Of a stretch of 34,437 nt of DNA, positions 34,046 to 34,437 are shown one piece after another. Position 1 is the first letter of the stretch. Every line of letters begins with the position of its first letter. The DNA lies in contig JAFTDR010000215.1 of the NCBI GenBank assembly GCA_017454105.1, positions 1-34,437 of the forward strand, read 5' to 3'. Made by a program: the position numbers and the translations under genes. The notes under the pieces are model-generated. The model searched no databases, was not told the origin of the DNA, and saw only the letters and a list, made by a program, of their open reading frames with translations. The DNA comes from Desulfovibrionaceae bacterium (GTDB taxonomy: Bacteria > Desulfobacterota > Desulfovibrionia > Desulfovibrionales > Desulfovibrionaceae).

Positions 34046-34437
34046 ATGCGGCAGCTTACCAAGCAGTTCGGCAAAATCAAAGTATCTGTTCCTATCCCGC
34101 ATCTTTTGACACTGCAAATAGATTCTTACAGGAAATTTCTACAGGAAGGAGTCCCGCCTGAGGAGCGCGACCAATTTACAGGACTTGAAGGTGTTTTTCG
34201 CACAGTCTTCCCAATCGATGACTTTAACGGAACAAGCAGTCTTGAATTTGTGCGCTACGAGATTCAGGAGCCCAAGTACGATATTCCAGAGTGCATCACA
34301 AAGGGCCTGACCTTCGAGGCGCCGCTGCGCATCTTTGTGCGCTTAGTCCTCTACGATGTCGATGAGGCAACGGGCACAAAGACCACGCGTGAAATGAGGG
34401 AGCAGGAGATCTTTTTCGGCACAATCCCGCTTATGAC
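34046..34437 (+). CDS. rpoB: DNA-directed RNA polymerase beta subunit, 5' part
   Basis: The first 130 codons of the RNA polymerase beta subunit, running off the window end. The predicted start [11 protein letters not shown] is followed by [46 protein letters not shown] and the [10 protein letters not shown] motif, all typical of the RpoB N-terminus. GAGG lies 6 nt before the ATG. It completes the rplKAJL-rpoB order. Confidence 0.95.
   Translation, partial: MRQLTKQFGKIKVSVPIPHLLTLQIDSYRKFLQEGVPPEERDQFTGLEGVFRTVFPIDDFNGTSSLEFVRYEIQEPKYDIPECITKGLTFEAPLRIFVRLVLYDVDEATGTKTTREMREQEIFFGTIPLM

Noticed and set aside
1..34437. CRISPR array, insertion sequence or prophage
   Set aside because: No regularly spaced repeats, transposase, integrase or phage structural genes were found; repeats are short and local.

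Overview
The window is dense, mostly plus-strand bacterial housekeeping DNA. It most resembles a member of the Desulfovibrionaceae (Desulfobacterota). The support is protein-level similarity from memory: the L32 sequence with a CxC/CxxC zinc site, the EF-Tu N-terminus and the GlpABC type. Gene order also fits: rpmF-plsX-fabG-acpP-fabF-glyA-dCMP deaminase-ribD-ribE-ribH-nusB-leuS. The genus cannot be fixed by eye. Several genes expected in these conserved strings are absent at their usual places (fabH, ribBA, and lptE by comparison with E. coli). Together with a 0.9 kb stretch with no recognisable gene, this is compatible with a streamlined or host-associated genome, but that is inference.

Layout. 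1-980: a minus-strand HAD-IIA phosphatase. 981-1899: no recognisable gene. 1900-6264: anaerobic glycerol-3-phosphate dehydrogenase glpA-glpB-glpC, then a small FmdB-type zinc ribbon protein and a clear terminator. 6316-11553: yicC, a RemA/DUF370 protein, gmk, pyrF, a TPR protein and recJ. 11542-12227: a secreted Sel1-repeat protein on the minus strand, whose terminator hairpin overlaps the recJ stop. 12327-25065: a long co-directional run of DUF177/YceD, rpmF, plsX, fabG, acpP, fabF, glyA, dCMP deaminase, ribD, ribE, ribH, nusB, leuS and holA; a near-consensus promoter lies before rpmF. 25084-28433: lon and prmC. 28540-28897: tRNA-Thr, tRNA-Tyr and tRNA-Gly. 29063-33851: tuf, rpmG, tRNA-Trp, secE, nusG, rplK, rplA, an L10 leader, rplJ and rplL, then a strong terminator. 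The 5' end of rpoB runs off the window.

How the genes work together. GlpABC oxidises glycerol-3-phosphate and passes electrons to the membrane quinone pool. The rpmF/plsX/fab block couples ribosome and phospholipid/fatty-acid synthesis. ribD, ribE and ribH cover most of riboflavin synthesis, but the GTP cyclohydrolase II/DHBP synthase step is not in the cluster. The last third is the classic translation/transcription block. No phage, insertion sequence, CRISPR array or obvious new multi-gene system was seen. The most interesting residue is non-coding: a 15-bp perfect hairpin plus imperfect direct repeat before ribD, a 309-bp gap with a hairpin and a possible 45-codon ORF between acpP and fabF, and precise gene absences in conserved operons.
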